From an uncultured Eubacteriales bacterium (GTDB lineage: Bacteria > Bacillota_I > Bacilli_A > RF39 > UBA660), in contig CAJJKI010000018.1 in the NCBI GenBank assembly GCA_905188025.1, forward strand, positions 1-18,834: DNA of 18,834 nt, given 5' to 3'. Made by a program: the position numbers and the translations under genes. This document shows, piece after piece, positions 1 through 6,375 of the stretch (positions are counted from its first letter, which is position 1; every line of letters starts with the position of its first letter). The notes under the pieces were generated by a model. The model searched no databases, was not told the origin of the DNA, and saw nothing but the letters and a program-made list of their open reading frames with translations.

Positions 1-2
1 AG

Positions 3-182
3 AGACTATATATAAATACCATGAAAGAAATAGGAAGAGAAGAAGGGGTTAAAGAAGGTATTGAACAAAATAAATTAGAAATGGTTAAAAAGATGCTTGA
101 TAAAAAACTCGACATAGAACTAATATCTGAACTTTCTGAATTAAATGAAAAAGAAATCAAAGAAATTGCTAAAGAAAAGTAA
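3..182 (+). CDS. C-terminal end of an Rpn-family (PD-(D/E)XK nuclease) transposase-like protein, partial
   Basis: The frame is open from the window edge to a TAA at 180-182; the start and the nuclease core lie upstream. The visible tail of about 59 residues contains the charged stretch IGREEGVKEGIEQNK, then KKMLDKKLDIELISELSELNEKEI. This pattern, REEG..EGIE.NKLE..KKML.K..DIE.IS..., is typical of the C-terminal helical tail of Rpn/YhgA-like recombination-promoting nucleases. Those proteins are common, often repeated and often decayed in gut Firmicutes. I cannot tell whether the full gene is intact. The first ATG in frame, at 21, has no ribosome site and is probably internal. Confidence 0.6.
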   Translation, partial: RLYINTMKEIGREEGVKEGIEQNKLEMVKKMLDKKLDIELISELSELNEKEIKEIAKEK

Positions 183-219
183 TTTCTTTTTATATATCAA
201 AAGTATGTTCGATAAATAA

Positions 220-248
220 TTGACTTTAGAATAAAACTTTGATATACT
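220..248 (+). promoter_or_regulatory. Sigma-A-type promoter of recX
   Basis: TTGACT (220-225), a 17-base spacer and TATACT (243-248), with TG one base upstream of the -10 (extended -10). A transcript starting about 7 bases after the -10 would begin almost exactly at the GGTGAT ribosome site (254-259), giving a leader of only 8-9 bases before the ATG at 264. A 9-bp inverted repeat, TATATCAAA (193-201) and TTTGATATA (238-246), brackets the promoter and overlaps the -10, so it could be an operator. Confidence 0.65.
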
Positions 249-263
249 TGTGATGGTGATAAG

Positions 264-872
264 ATGGAAATAGTTAAATATATAAAGAAAGGTAATGGGA
301 ACTATCAAATTATTTTTGATAATGAAAAGAAAATAAATATACAGGAAGACGTTATTATTAAGAATAATTTATTATATAAAAAAGAGATAGATAATGATTT
401 ACTTTTAAAGATAATAGTAGAAAATGAAGAATATGAAATATATAATAAATGTGTTAATTATATTGGAGTAAGACTTAGAAGTATTAATGAGATAAGAGAA
501 TATATGGCTAGGAAAGATATAAGTTTAGAAAAACAAGAAGAAGTGATAGAGAGATTACTTAAGAATAAACTTCTTGATGACTCAGTATTTGCTAGAGCTT
601 TTATTAAAGATAAGATGAATTTTACAACGATGGGGCCTTATAGAATAGAATTAGAACTTAAGAAACATAAGATAGATGATAAGATAATAAAAAAATATAT
701 TAATGAAATAGATAGAGATATGATATATGATAAGATAGATAGGCAAATTAATAAATTAATTAAAAGTAATAAGAATAAGGGTAATTTAAGAAATAAGATA
801 TATAATAATTTATTGGGATTAGGATATAGTAGTGAGATGGTTGTTAGTATGATAAATAAATATAATTTATAG
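264..872 (+). CDS. recX: Regulatory protein RecX
   Basis: RecX binds RecA and limits RecA filament growth during homologous recombination and the SOS response. The 202-residue length fits the family. The central and C-terminal part carries the usual three-helix repeat signature: CVNYIGVRLRSINEIREYM followed by K.I....EEVIERLLKNKLLDDSVFARAFIKDKMNFTTMGPYRIELELKKHKI, with the conserved 'LLDD..FA..FI.D....GP..I..EL....I' pattern. The first 60 residues form a Lys/Asn-rich extension. The start follows GGTGAT by three bases. recA is not in the window. The downstream lipoprotein gene is 43 bases away with no terminator between, so the two may be co-transcribed. Confidence 0.88.
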   Translation: MEIVKYIKKGNGNYQIIFDNEKKINIQEDVIIKNNLLYKKEIDNDLLLKIIVENEEYEIYNKCVNYIGVRLRSINEIREYMARKDISLEKQEEVIERLLKNKLLDDSVFARAFIKDKMNFTTMGPYRIELELKKHKIDDKIIKKYINEIDRDMIYDKIDRQINKLIKSNKNKGNLRNKIYNNLLGLGYSSEMVVSMINKYNL

Positions 873-915
873 TATAAAAAGATATATAGAGATAATACTA
901 GTAATAGGTGATTAT

Positions 916-1413
916 ATGAAAAAGATAATTGTTTTGTTAGTGATAGGATTACTTATTACAGGATGCGCTATGGGGAATAGTCCTACTAGTAGAGTAGAAG
1001 AATTATTTATGAAGTATCAAAAGTTAGATAAAGATATTACTGGAGGAATAGATAATGTAATTGAAGATCAAGGACTTACAGAGGATCATAAAGAGAGATA
1101 TCGTAAATTATTAGAGAAACAATATAAAAATTTATCTTATGAAATAAAAGATGAAGTAATTGATGGGAATAAAGCTACAGTAACTGTAGAAATTGAAGCA
1201 CTTGATTATAAGAAAGCTATTAATGAGTTAAGTTTTGATAGTGAAAAGGATACTAAAGAGAGTTATGATGAAGAGAAACTTAAGAGATTAGAAGGGGTAC
1301 ATGATAAAGTTAAATATACTTTAGAGATAGAACTTACTCGTGATAATGATGATAATTGGAAAGTTAATGCTTTATCTAATGAAGAGATTAAAAAAATACA
1401 GGGAATGTACTAA
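916..1413 (+). CDS. Small lipoprotein of unknown function
   Basis: A 165-residue exported protein. The N-terminus, MKKIIVLLVIGLLITGC, is a classic lipoprotein signal with lipobox LITGC, so Cys17 should be lipidated and the protein anchored on the outer face of the membrane. The mature part is acidic and helical, with KYQKLDKDITGGIDNVIEDQGL, then YKNLSYEIKDEVIDGNKATVTVEIEALDY, and ends in a strand-rich part (YTLEIELTRDNDDNWKVNALS). That layout resembles DUF4878/DUF5105-type lipoproteins with an NTF2-like fold, but I cannot assign a family with certainty. The ribosome site AGGTGAT lies three bases before the ATG. A G-poor hairpin with a T run follows the stop codon. Confidence 0.75.
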   Translation: MKKIIVLLVIGLLITGCAMGNSPTSRVEELFMKYQKLDKDITGGIDNVIEDQGLTEDHKERYRKLLEKQYKNLSYEIKDEVIDGNKATVTVEIEALDYKKAINELSFDSEKDTKESYDEEKLKRLEGVHDKVKYTLEIELTRDNDDNWKVNALSNEEIKKIQGMY

Positions 1414-1437
1414 GGCAATTAGAAATAGTTGTCTTTT
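1411..1437 (+). terminator. Probable terminator after the lipoprotein gene
   Basis: AAGGCAA (1412-1418) can pair with TTGTCTT (1429-1435, one G-U pair), followed by TTTT. The stem is short and weak. The same TTGTCT also fits a -35 box for the next gene. Confidence 0.45.
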
Positions 1438-1457
1438 TGAATTATATATGATATATT
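1429..1457 (+). promoter_or_regulatory. Possible promoter of the 387-residue protein gene
   Basis: TTGTCT (1429-1434), 17 bases, TATATT (1452-1457). The -10 ends 15 bases before the ATG at 1473, the same distance as at recX and gerM, and the ribosome site GGTGAT would sit at the transcript's 5' end. The -35 match is moderate. Confidence 0.35.
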
Positions 1458-1472
1458 TATAATGGTGATAGT

Positions 1473-2636
1473 ATGAATAGTAGGGAAATGTTACTTAGTC
1501 TTATTGATAGATATATATTGGAAGAAGCTGATAGAAGAAAGCAATATAATGATAACTTAGTAATGATAGATTTATATGAAGAAGTGTTGAAAATACTTAA
1601 AGGAGATTATCAGGAGATTAAAGATAACTCTTTATGTATATCTATTTTATTTGATACGATATATCATAATGATATTTATTATGAAGAATTTTATAGTTTA
1701 TTATTAAGAAGTATAGTAGATAATACTCAAAGAAGAGAATTTAAGAAATTTGTTTGGAAGATTAGTAATGAAATGCTAGAACTGGAAAAGGCAAATGAAG
1801 AGTTAAAAAAACAAATATATAAGGATAGACATACAGTTTCTTCGGCTAATATAGTTAAACTATGTTTTAAATATAATAATCCTATTAAAGATTCAAAAGA
1901 TATTTTAAATATTAAGAGAATTATTAGTTATTATGAAATGATAGGAATTATTGATAATAAAGAGGAATTGTTGTTAATTAATGAGATAGAATTTTATAAT
2001 AGAAATGTTGCTGTAGATACATCTGGGGTTAAAAGAGATGTTGAATATACGAAAAGTGTTTATGATAAAATACCTAATATATTACAGGCAGGATTTCAGG
2101 AACATGATGAAATACAAGTACTTGGAAATAGAAAGGGTACTTTAGATAAGTTTGTTAAAGAAATAATGGCTACTATTAAAAATATGGACAATGATGAGAT
2201 AGTATATGTGTTAGAAAATTATAAGAAATATAAGATAGATGATAATGAATATAATTATATTATTAATGGGGTTATGAATAGTTATGTAAGTGACTTGTTA
2301 GTATTTTCTCAATATTTATTAGAAAAAGAAGTTTATAGTAAGAGAAGTGAGAGAACTTATGCAGTTAAAGAATATTATATGGTATTAGATAAATATTTAT
2401 GGATTAGAAGTTATTATGAGAAGATTAATGAGGAGAGGGAAGATAGTGAAGTAATTAATATAGATTTTTTGGAAGAAGTAGATGATGATAAGGAAGAGGA
2501 AAAGATACTTATATATTCTAGGTCGTTAGTTAATCCGATAAAAGCTTATTTGATTGAAGATATGGGTAGTATGAGTTATGAAGATTATCAAGCAGTATAT
2601 GAATTAATTCAAAAATTTAGAGAGAGAAACTTATGA
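1473..2636 (+). CDS. Uncharacterised helical protein, 387 residues, possibly frameshifted at its C-terminus
   Basis: I do not recognise this protein. It has no signal peptide or membrane segment and is rich in Glu, Lys, Asp, Asn, Tyr and Ile, with long predicted helices (for example residues 95-120, ending in ELEKANEELKKQIYKD). Two stretches look most conserved-like: KRDVEYTKSVYDKIPNILQA, and the Tyr-rich KEYYMVLDKYLWIRSYYEK near residues 295-320. The start follows GGTGAT by three bases. The frame ends with TGA at 2634-2636. An open frame shifted by one base continues directly from a GAGAGAGA run at 2621-2628 to a TAG at 2767-2769 that lies inside a strong terminator. The native protein may therefore be about 430 residues. 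The position next to sporulation genes may be coincidence. Confidence 0.7.
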   Translation: MNSREMLLSLIDRYILEEADRRKQYNDNLVMIDLYEEVLKILKGDYQEIKDNSLCISILFDTIYHNDIYYEEFYSLLLRSIVDNTQRREFKKFVWKISNEMLELEKANEELKKQIYKDRHTVSSANIVKLCFKYNNPIKDSKDILNIKRIISYYEMIGIIDNKEELLLINEIEFYNRNVAVDTSGVKRDVEYTKSVYDKIPNILQAGFQEHDEIQVLGNRKGTLDKFVKEIMATIKNMDNDEIVYVLENYKKYKIDDNEYNYIINGVMNSYVSDLLVFSQYLLEKEVYSKRSERTYAVKEYYMVLDKYLWIRSYYEKINEEREDSEVINIDFLEEVDDDKEEEKILIYSRSLVNPIKAYLIEDMGSMSYEDYQAVYELIQKFRERNL

Positions 2637-2652
2637 TAAGTTAAGAAATAGA

Positions 2653-2769
2653 ATGATACCAGATATTAGTAATAAAGATTTATTTGATAGGGAAAGAGAA
2701 CTTGATGAATATAATGATAAACAATTAGAAGAATTAGTAGTCACTAAGGCTAGAAAAGGAACAAGATAG
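2653..2769 (+). CDS. Short out-of-frame continuation of the preceding gene, or a 38-residue ORF
   Basis: Reading from the ATG at 2653 gives 38 residues beginning MIPDISNKDLFDRERELDEY. The frame is open back to 2608 and overlaps the end of the 387-residue gene. There is no ribosome site before 2653, and the composition (acidic/basic helix) matches the upstream protein. Its stop lies in the left arm of the terminator at 2763-2793, which is where a real gene end would be expected. I favour a C-terminal segment displaced by a one- or two-base change in the GA repeat at 2621-2628 over an independent gene. Confidence 0.35.
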   Translation: MIPDISNKDLFDRERELDEYNDKQLEELVVTKARKGTR

Positions 2770-2794
2770 ATATAGAAATATAGCTATCTTTTTA
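2763..2794 (+). terminator. Rho-independent terminator
   Basis: AAGATAG (2763-2769) pairs with CTATCTT (2784-2790), with an inner TATA-GAAA-TATA hairpin and one mismatch between, followed by TTTTT. It separates the upstream unknown gene from the spoIIIAH-like gene. Confidence 0.75.
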
Positions 2795-2823
2795 GTATAT
2801 TTAGATAAGTAAGGGCATATATT
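2795..2823 (+). promoter_or_regulatory. Sigma-E-like promoter before the spoIIIAH-like gene
   Basis: GTATATT (2795-2801), a 14-base spacer and CATATATT (2816-2823). The B. subtilis sigma-E consensus is roughly KMATATT, 14-15 bases, CATACANT. The match is 6 of 7 and nearly complete at the -10. The spoIIIA operon is known to be sigma-E controlled in Bacillus, so the gene identity and the promoter support each other. AT-rich background makes chance matches possible. Confidence 0.5.
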
Positions 2824-2844
2824 TGAGTAGAAAAGAGGGACAAT

Positions 2845-3333
2845 ATGATAAGTAAAAAGAATTTATGGTTTTTGACATTATTTAGTTTAGTATTAGTACT
2901 TAGTGTTTATTATGTGACAATGCCTAATGAACTATTACAAACAAATAATGGAAGTATTCAAGATGGAGAAGTAAAAGTAGATATTAATGAAGCTAGTATT
3001 ATAGAGACTCTTAGACAAGAAGATAATAATAATACTTTAGAAGAAATTAATAAATATAAAGCTACTATGAGTAATGGAGATGTGACAGTAGAAGACAAGA
3101 ATAAAGCATTTGATGCTATTAAATTACTTAATCAAATTAGTAGTCAAGAAGAATTATTAGAAGAAAAAGTTAAAAATATACATAACTTAGATTCTTTTAT
3201 TAAGATAGATGGAGATCAGATTAGAGTAGTTGTGGATAGTGATAATCATAGTAGTAGTATGGCTAATGATATAATGAGAACAATACAAAGTAATTTTGAT
3301 AGTAAACAATATATATCAATACAATTTAAATAA
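2845..3333 (+). CDS. spoIIIAH: Stage III sporulation protein AH-like (SpoIIIAH)
   Basis: SpoIIIAH sits in the mother-cell membrane and pairs with forespore SpoIIQ to form the channel that joins the two compartments during engulfment. The 162-residue protein begins KKNLWFLTLFSLVLVLSVYYVTMP, matching the family's membrane anchor (about residues 5-25). An Asp/Asn/Glu-rich helical linker follows. The C-terminal part from about residue 100 (ISSQEELLEEKVKNI...SFIKIDGDQIRVVVDS...MRTIQSNFDSKQYISIQFK) has the ring-building-motif style strand-helix-strand pattern of SpoIIIAH/YscJ domains. It is shorter than the Bacillus protein (about 218 residues). The other spoIIIA genes are not upstream, so this is an orphan copy. 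AGAGG before the ATG is the ribosome site. Confidence 0.82.
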   Translation: MISKKNLWFLTLFSLVLVLSVYYVTMPNELLQTNNGSIQDGEVKVDINEASIIETLRQEDNNNTLEEINKYKATMSNGDVTVEDKNKAFDAIKLLNQISSQEELLEEKVKNIHNLDSFIKIDGDQIRVVVDSDNHSSSMANDIMRTIQSNFDSKQYISIQFK

Positions 3334-3348
3334 TGGGAAATAAATACT

Positions 3349-3376
3349 CACTTAAATAAAATGATAACATAAAATA
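3349..3376 (+). promoter_or_regulatory. Sigma-K-like promoter of gerE
   Basis: CAC (3349-3351), 16 bases, CATAAAATA (3368-3376). This fits the sigma-K pattern mACm, 16-17 bases, CATAnnnTA. In B. subtilis gerE is transcribed by sigma-K. A start near 3383 would lie downstream of the ATG at 3379 and so supports the later start codon at 3421. Confidence 0.5.
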
Positions 3377-3420
3377 TTATGAATAATATAAAACCACCCA
3401 GAAGGGGAAGTGAGGTATTT

Positions 3421-3627
3421 ATGGATAAGTATATATTAACAAAAAGAGAAAAAGAAGTATTTACATTACTTGTAAATAATAAGACTACTAAAGAAATAGC
3501 TATGGAACTTGGTATTAGTGAGAAGACAGTTAGAAATCATATATCAAATGCTATGCAGAAGTTAGGTGTTAAAGGAAGAGCTCAAGCAGTAGTAGAATTA
3601 CTTAGAATGAAAATAATTAGTATTTAG
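3421..3627 (+). CDS. gerE: Sporulation transcription factor GerE
   Basis: GerE is a small LuxR-type DNA-binding protein that activates or represses late mother-cell coat genes together with sigma-K. The 68 residues form essentially one helix-turn-helix domain: LTKREKEVFTLLVNNKTTKEIAMELGISEKTVRNHISNAMQKLGVKGRAQAVVELLRM. This is almost identical in pattern to the Bacillus protein (74 residues). The ATG at 3421 follows GTGAGGT and is preferred. An in-frame ATG at 3379 would add 14 poorly conserved residues, has no good ribosome site and lies before the predicted transcript start. The stop codon is the first base of the terminator stem. Confidence 0.93.
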   Translation: MDKYILTKREKEVFTLLVNNKTTKEIAMELGISEKTVRNHISNAMQKLGVKGRAQAVVELLRMKIISI

Positions 3628-3650
3628 CCACTTGTGTGGCTTTTTCTTTT
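3626..3650 (+). terminator. Terminator of gerE
   Basis: AGCCAC (3626-3631), TTGT loop, GTGGCT (3636-3641), then TTTTCTTTT. The stem begins within the gerE stop codon. Confidence 0.85.
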
Positions 3651-3652
3651 TG

Positions 3653-3681
3653 TTATATATAGAGATAAAAAGACATATAAT
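3653..3681 (+). promoter_or_regulatory. Possible sigma-E-like promoter of gerM
   Basis: TTATATA (3653-3659), 14 bases, CATATAAT (3674-3681). The -35 has two mismatches to KMATATT and the -10 resembles CATACANT. gerM is a sigma-E gene in B. subtilis. The -10 ends 15 bases before the ATG, so the predicted leader would be only about 9 bases, starting at GGTGAT. TATAAT inside the -10 would also serve sigma-A. Confidence 0.35.
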
Positions 3682-3696
3682 TGATTAGGTGATTGG

Positions 3697-4656
3697 ATGA
3701 TACAGAGAATGTTATATAAAAAGATAGCAGTGGCTACTTCTTTGTTATTGGTTATTTTAATGTTATATTTAATACCTAGTAATAAGAATGAAATAAAGAT
3801 GGAAGAAAGGCTTGAATATGTGTATCCTAAAGAGATAGATACAATATATTTATTAGATAGTTATGATAAGATATCTAGGACAGAGATTAGTGTTAATAAA
3901 GATGATGAGATAGAGAAAGTAAAAGAACTAATGGAAGGGTTAACTATTAATGGAAGGAAGCAAGATAAGATTCCTAATGGATTTAAAGGATTATTACCGA
4001 TAGGGACTAAAGTAATAGATGCTAGTTTAAAAGAGGGAATACTTAGAATTAATTTATCTAAAGAATTTAATAATATTAAGATAAATATGGAAGAGAAAGC
4101 TATAGAAGCAATTACTTATACACTTACTAGTATAGAAGGGGTAGATAAGATAGAGATACTAGTAGAGGGAGAAAAGTTAGAGTATTTGCCTAATAGTAAG
4201 AAACAATTACCAAAGTATTTAGATAGAAAGTATGGAATAAATAAGGAATATGAGTTAACTACTTTAGGAGATATAGATTCATATACAGTGTATTATGTAA
4301 TGAATTATAATGAAATGATATATTATACTCCAGTTACAAAGTATGTAAATAAGCAAGGAGAAGATAAAGTTAAGATAATTATTGATGAACTTGCTAGTAA
4401 TTTAGCATATCAAAGTAATTTGATGAGTTATTTAGATAATAATATTAAGTTACTTGATTATGAAATAGTAGATAATACAATAAAGCTAGATTTTAATGAA
4501 GCAATATTATCAGATATTACTAGTGGGAAGATTTTAGAAGAAGTAAAGTACACTATTGGGTTATCTTTATGTGATGAGTTAAATGTTAAAGAAGTAGTAT
4601 TTATAGTAGATGATCAAGAAATTTCAACTTTTTCGTTAAAAAGTATTGAAAAATAA
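3697..4656 (+). CDS. gerM: Spore germination/sporulation protein GerM
   Basis: GerM is a membrane-anchored mother-cell protein needed for polar septal peptidoglycan remodelling and for stabilising the SpoIIQ-SpoIIIAH complex during engulfment. The 319 residues start with a hydrophobic anchor (about residues 9-26, IAVATSLLLVILMLYLIP) and then contain two GerMN (sporulation/spore germination) domains. The first, around residues 85-160, includes LPIGTKVIDASLKEGILRINLSKEF and AITYTLTSIEGVDKIEILVEG. The second, around 225-310, includes KIIIDELASNL, NTIKLDFNEAILS and VKEVVFIVDD. Both show the strand-'INLS/LDFN'-helix pattern of the family. The classic lipobox Cys is absent, so anchoring is by the N-terminal helix. 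Proximity to the spoIIIAH-like gene fits a shared role. Confidence 0.88.
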   Translation: MIQRMLYKKIAVATSLLLVILMLYLIPSNKNEIKMEERLEYVYPKEIDTIYLLDSYDKISRTEISVNKDDEIEKVKELMEGLTINGRKQDKIPNGFKGLLPIGTKVIDASLKEGILRINLSKEFNNIKINMEEKAIEAITYTLTSIEGVDKIEILVEGEKLEYLPNSKKQLPKYLDRKYGINKEYELTTLGDIDSYTVYYVMNYNEMIYYTPVTKYVNKQGEDKVKIIIDELASNLAYQSNLMSYLDNNIKLLDYEIVDNTIKLDFNEAILSDITSGKILEEVKYTIGLSLCDELNVKEVVFIVDDQEISTFSLKSIEK

Positions 4657-4674
4657 TAAAAAATGTTATATAAT
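4646..4674 (+). promoter_or_regulatory. Sigma-A promoter of tRNA-Arg
   Basis: TTGAAA (4646-4651), 17 bases, TATAAT (4669-4674). The -35 overlaps the end of gerM. A TTAGCA/TGCTAA inverted repeat (4679-4684 and 4695-4700) follows, just before the mature tRNA 5' end. Confidence 0.7.
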
Positions 4675-4700
4675 TAATTAGCAGTCAGGAGATTGCTAAT

Positions 4701-4777
4701 GTCCTCATAGCTCAGCTGGATAGAGCACACGCCTTCTAAGCGTGCGGTCGAAGGTTCGAATCCTTCTGGGGACGCCA
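4701..4777 (+). tRNA. tRNA-Arg (anticodon TCT)
   Basis: A full cloverleaf can be drawn. The acceptor stem is GTCCTCA/TGGGGAC with one G-U pair, the D arm is GCTC-AGCTGGATA-GAGC, and the anticodon stem is CACGC/GCGTG around the loop CTTCTAA (anticodon TCT, reads AGA/AGG). The T arm is GAAGG-TTCGAAT-CCTTC, followed by discriminator G and encoded CCA. AGA is the dominant Arg codon throughout this window, so this is likely the major Arg tRNA. Confidence 0.97.
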
Positions 4778-4788
4778 CTATGAATATT

Positions 4789-4809
4789 AACCACGAAAGT
4801 GGTTTTTTT
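4789..4809 (+). terminator. Terminator of tRNA-Arg
   Basis: AACCAC (4789-4794), GAAA tetraloop, GTGGTT (4799-4804), with a run of T to 4809. Confidence 0.88.
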
Positions 4810-4858
4810 GTTGTATAGGAAAGTGCTTTTAATTTATATAGAAATATACAAAAACACA

Positions 4859-4887
4859 TTGACAAACATATGTTCATATGATATATT
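4859..4887 (+). promoter_or_regulatory. Promoter of tnpB in the element's left end
   Basis: TTGACA (4859-4864), 17 bases, TATATT (4882-4887). The spacer contains CATATG twice (4868-4873 and 4876-4881), an imperfect palindrome that could belong to the left-end hairpin of the IS200/IS605 element. The exact left boundary is not evident. Confidence 0.6.
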
Positions 4888-4909
4888 GATATTGCTAGGG
4901 GTGATATGA

Positions 4910-6061
4910 ATGTATAAGACATATAAGTTTAGAATATATCCAGATACTAATCAAAAAATAATGATTAGTAAAACTATGGGTTGTAATAGATATGTTTATA
5001 ATTATTATTTAAATAAAATGAAAGAATTTGGATATCAAAATGGATTTACTAATATTTTAGACTATACAAATAATTTAAAATATAAAGCTACTTTTCTACA
5101 AGAAGTAGATAGTATAATTATAAGACAAACTTTATTTAATTTAGATAATGCTTTTCAAAAAATGTTTAAAGAACATTCAGGATATCCTAGATATAAAAAT
5201 AAACATAATAAAAGTAGTTATAATACTTGTGCTATATATAGAAAATATAAAGATAAAGAATACTGTAATATAGAAATAGATTTGTGTAAGAGAATGATTA
5301 AACTACCAAAGTTGAAGTGGCTTAAAATTCGTGGATATCGTAATTTAAAGGTAATAATTGGTAGAATTAAAAGAGCTACTATACAAAGAGAATCTAACGG
5401 TAAGTATTATGTTTCTGTATTATATGAACAAGATGATATTAAATATAAAGTAATTCCTAGAAATGTAGTTGGAATAGATTTAGGAATCAAGAAACTATTA
5501 ACTTTATCAGATGGTACTAGTTATGATAACAATAAATGTCTATTAAAATATGAAAAAAGAATAAAAAGAAAACAAAGAGAATTATCTAGAAAAGTAAAAA
5601 GAAGTAATAACTATTATAAATGTAAAAAAGAATTAGCAAAATTATATAGTAAAGTTGCTAATTCAAGAAAATATTATATTCATAAAATAACTAAAGATAT
5701 TACTGACGAATATGATATTATAACTTGTGAGAAGTTACATACCAAAAGTATGATTATGGAAGGCACTAAAAATCATTTATCTAAAAGCATAGCAGATGCT
5801 AGCTTTAATGAAATAATAAGACAATTATTATATAAATCTAATTACAAAGGAAAATATTTTTATCAAGTAGATGAATATTATCCATCTAGTCAAATATGTA
5901 GTGTTTGTGATCATCAAAATAAAGTATATAAAGATTTAGGTAAAAGAACGTATAAATGTAATAATTGTGGAGTAACGATAGATAGGGATTTAAATGCAAG
6001 TATAAATATAATGTTTTCAGGTGTAACTAATATATATAAAAAAATATTAATATCAAGATAG
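4910..6061 (+). CDS. tnpB: TnpB-type RNA-guided endonuclease of an IS200/IS605-family element
   Basis: TnpB uses a RuvC-like site and an omega RNA made from the element's 3' end to cut matching DNA next to a short target-adjacent motif. In ISDra2 this restores excised copies. At 383 residues it has the standard length. Residues 1-110 form the N-terminal REC/helix-turn-helix domain (TYKFRIYPD..Q......GC.RYVYN). The RuvC residues are all present: Asp190 in VGIDLGIKKL, Glu274 in ITCEKLHTKS and Asp360 in DRDLNAS. The zinc ribbon has Cys330/Cys333 (ICSVC) and Cys350/Cys353 (CNNC). No tnpA transposase is visible, so the element is stand-alone and depends on a TnpA elsewhere. The start is the ATG at 4910 behind AGGGGTGAT; an ATG four bases earlier hits a stop after three codons. 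Confidence 0.93.
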   Translation: MYKTYKFRIYPDTNQKIMISKTMGCNRYVYNYYLNKMKEFGYQNGFTNILDYTNNLKYKATFLQEVDSIIIRQTLFNLDNAFQKMFKEHSGYPRYKNKHNKSSYNTCAIYRKYKDKEYCNIEIDLCKRMIKLPKLKWLKIRGYRNLKVIIGRIKRATIQRESNGKYYVSVLYEQDDIKYKVIPRNVVGIDLGIKKLLTLSDGTSYDNNKCLLKYEKRIKRKQRELSRKVKRSNNYYKCKKELAKLYSKVANSRKYYIHKITKDITDEYDIITCEKLHTKSMIMEGTKNHLSKSIADASFNEIIRQLLYKSNYKGKYFYQVDEYYPSSQICSVCDHQNKVYKDLGKRTYKCNNCGVTIDRDLNASINIMFSGVTNIYKKILISR

Positions 6062-6202
6062 AACAAAATTTCTTTAAGTTTAAGAAATAGATACGGTAGC
6101 GACTATCGGAATTTAAGTCTGCGGAGAAGATTGGTTACAATCTCTGAGAAGCAGAAATTCATCACTGTGAAGTGATGAGAGCAAATTTATTTGCTTTTGT
6201 TC
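6040..6202 (+). ncRNA. Predicted omega RNA scaffold / right end of the tnpB element
   Basis: The non-coding stretch after tnpB is highly structured and less AT-rich than its surroundings. GAACAAAA (6061-6068, starting in the stop codon) pairs with TTTTGTTC (6195-6202), enclosing several hairpins: ATTTCTT/AAGAAAT (from 6069), AGATTG-GTTA-CAATCT (about 6129-6144), TCATCAC/GTGATGA (about 6160-6179) and GCAAAT-TT-ATTTGC (6181-6194). TnpB guide RNAs are known to be made from the 3' end of tnpB through the right end, with the guide just past the right end. The guide would then start near 6203. The extent is inferred, not measured. Confidence 0.55.
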
Positions 6203-6375
6203 TTGTATGTTATATTTGAATTGTTATTAGTAATTATATATATGAGTATTCTTCTTAGTAATACTGGATTAGAATTATATTAGTTAAATATAATATTAAT
6301 TTTGCATAAGAAAACTCTCACTTTGATAATGAAATCTAAATATGATTATATCACATCATTTTGAGAGTTTTAATT
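6203..6375. other. Intergenic region between the tnpB element and glyA
   Basis: AT-rich sequence with no supported gene. It holds a weak hairpin near 6244-6266 and the long-looped inverted repeat described as the likely glyA terminator. The bases from 6203 would be read as the guide if the omega RNA boundary is right. Confidence 0.5.
6311..6371 (-). terminator. Likely terminator of glyA with an unusually long loop
   Basis: AAAACTCTCA (6311-6320) and TGAGAGTTTT (6362-6371) form a perfect 10-bp inverted repeat starting four bases after the glyA stop, followed on the minus strand by TTTTCTT. The 41-base loop is much longer than normal and contains a minus-strand TGATATAAT (6345-6353), an extended -10 match. 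Confidence 0.45.

Noticed and set aside
4674..4922. 82-residue minus-strand ORF across the tRNA-Arg
   Set aside because: It is the antisense reading of the tRNA and gives the familiar spurious 'GFEPSTARLEG' sequence; no ribosome site.
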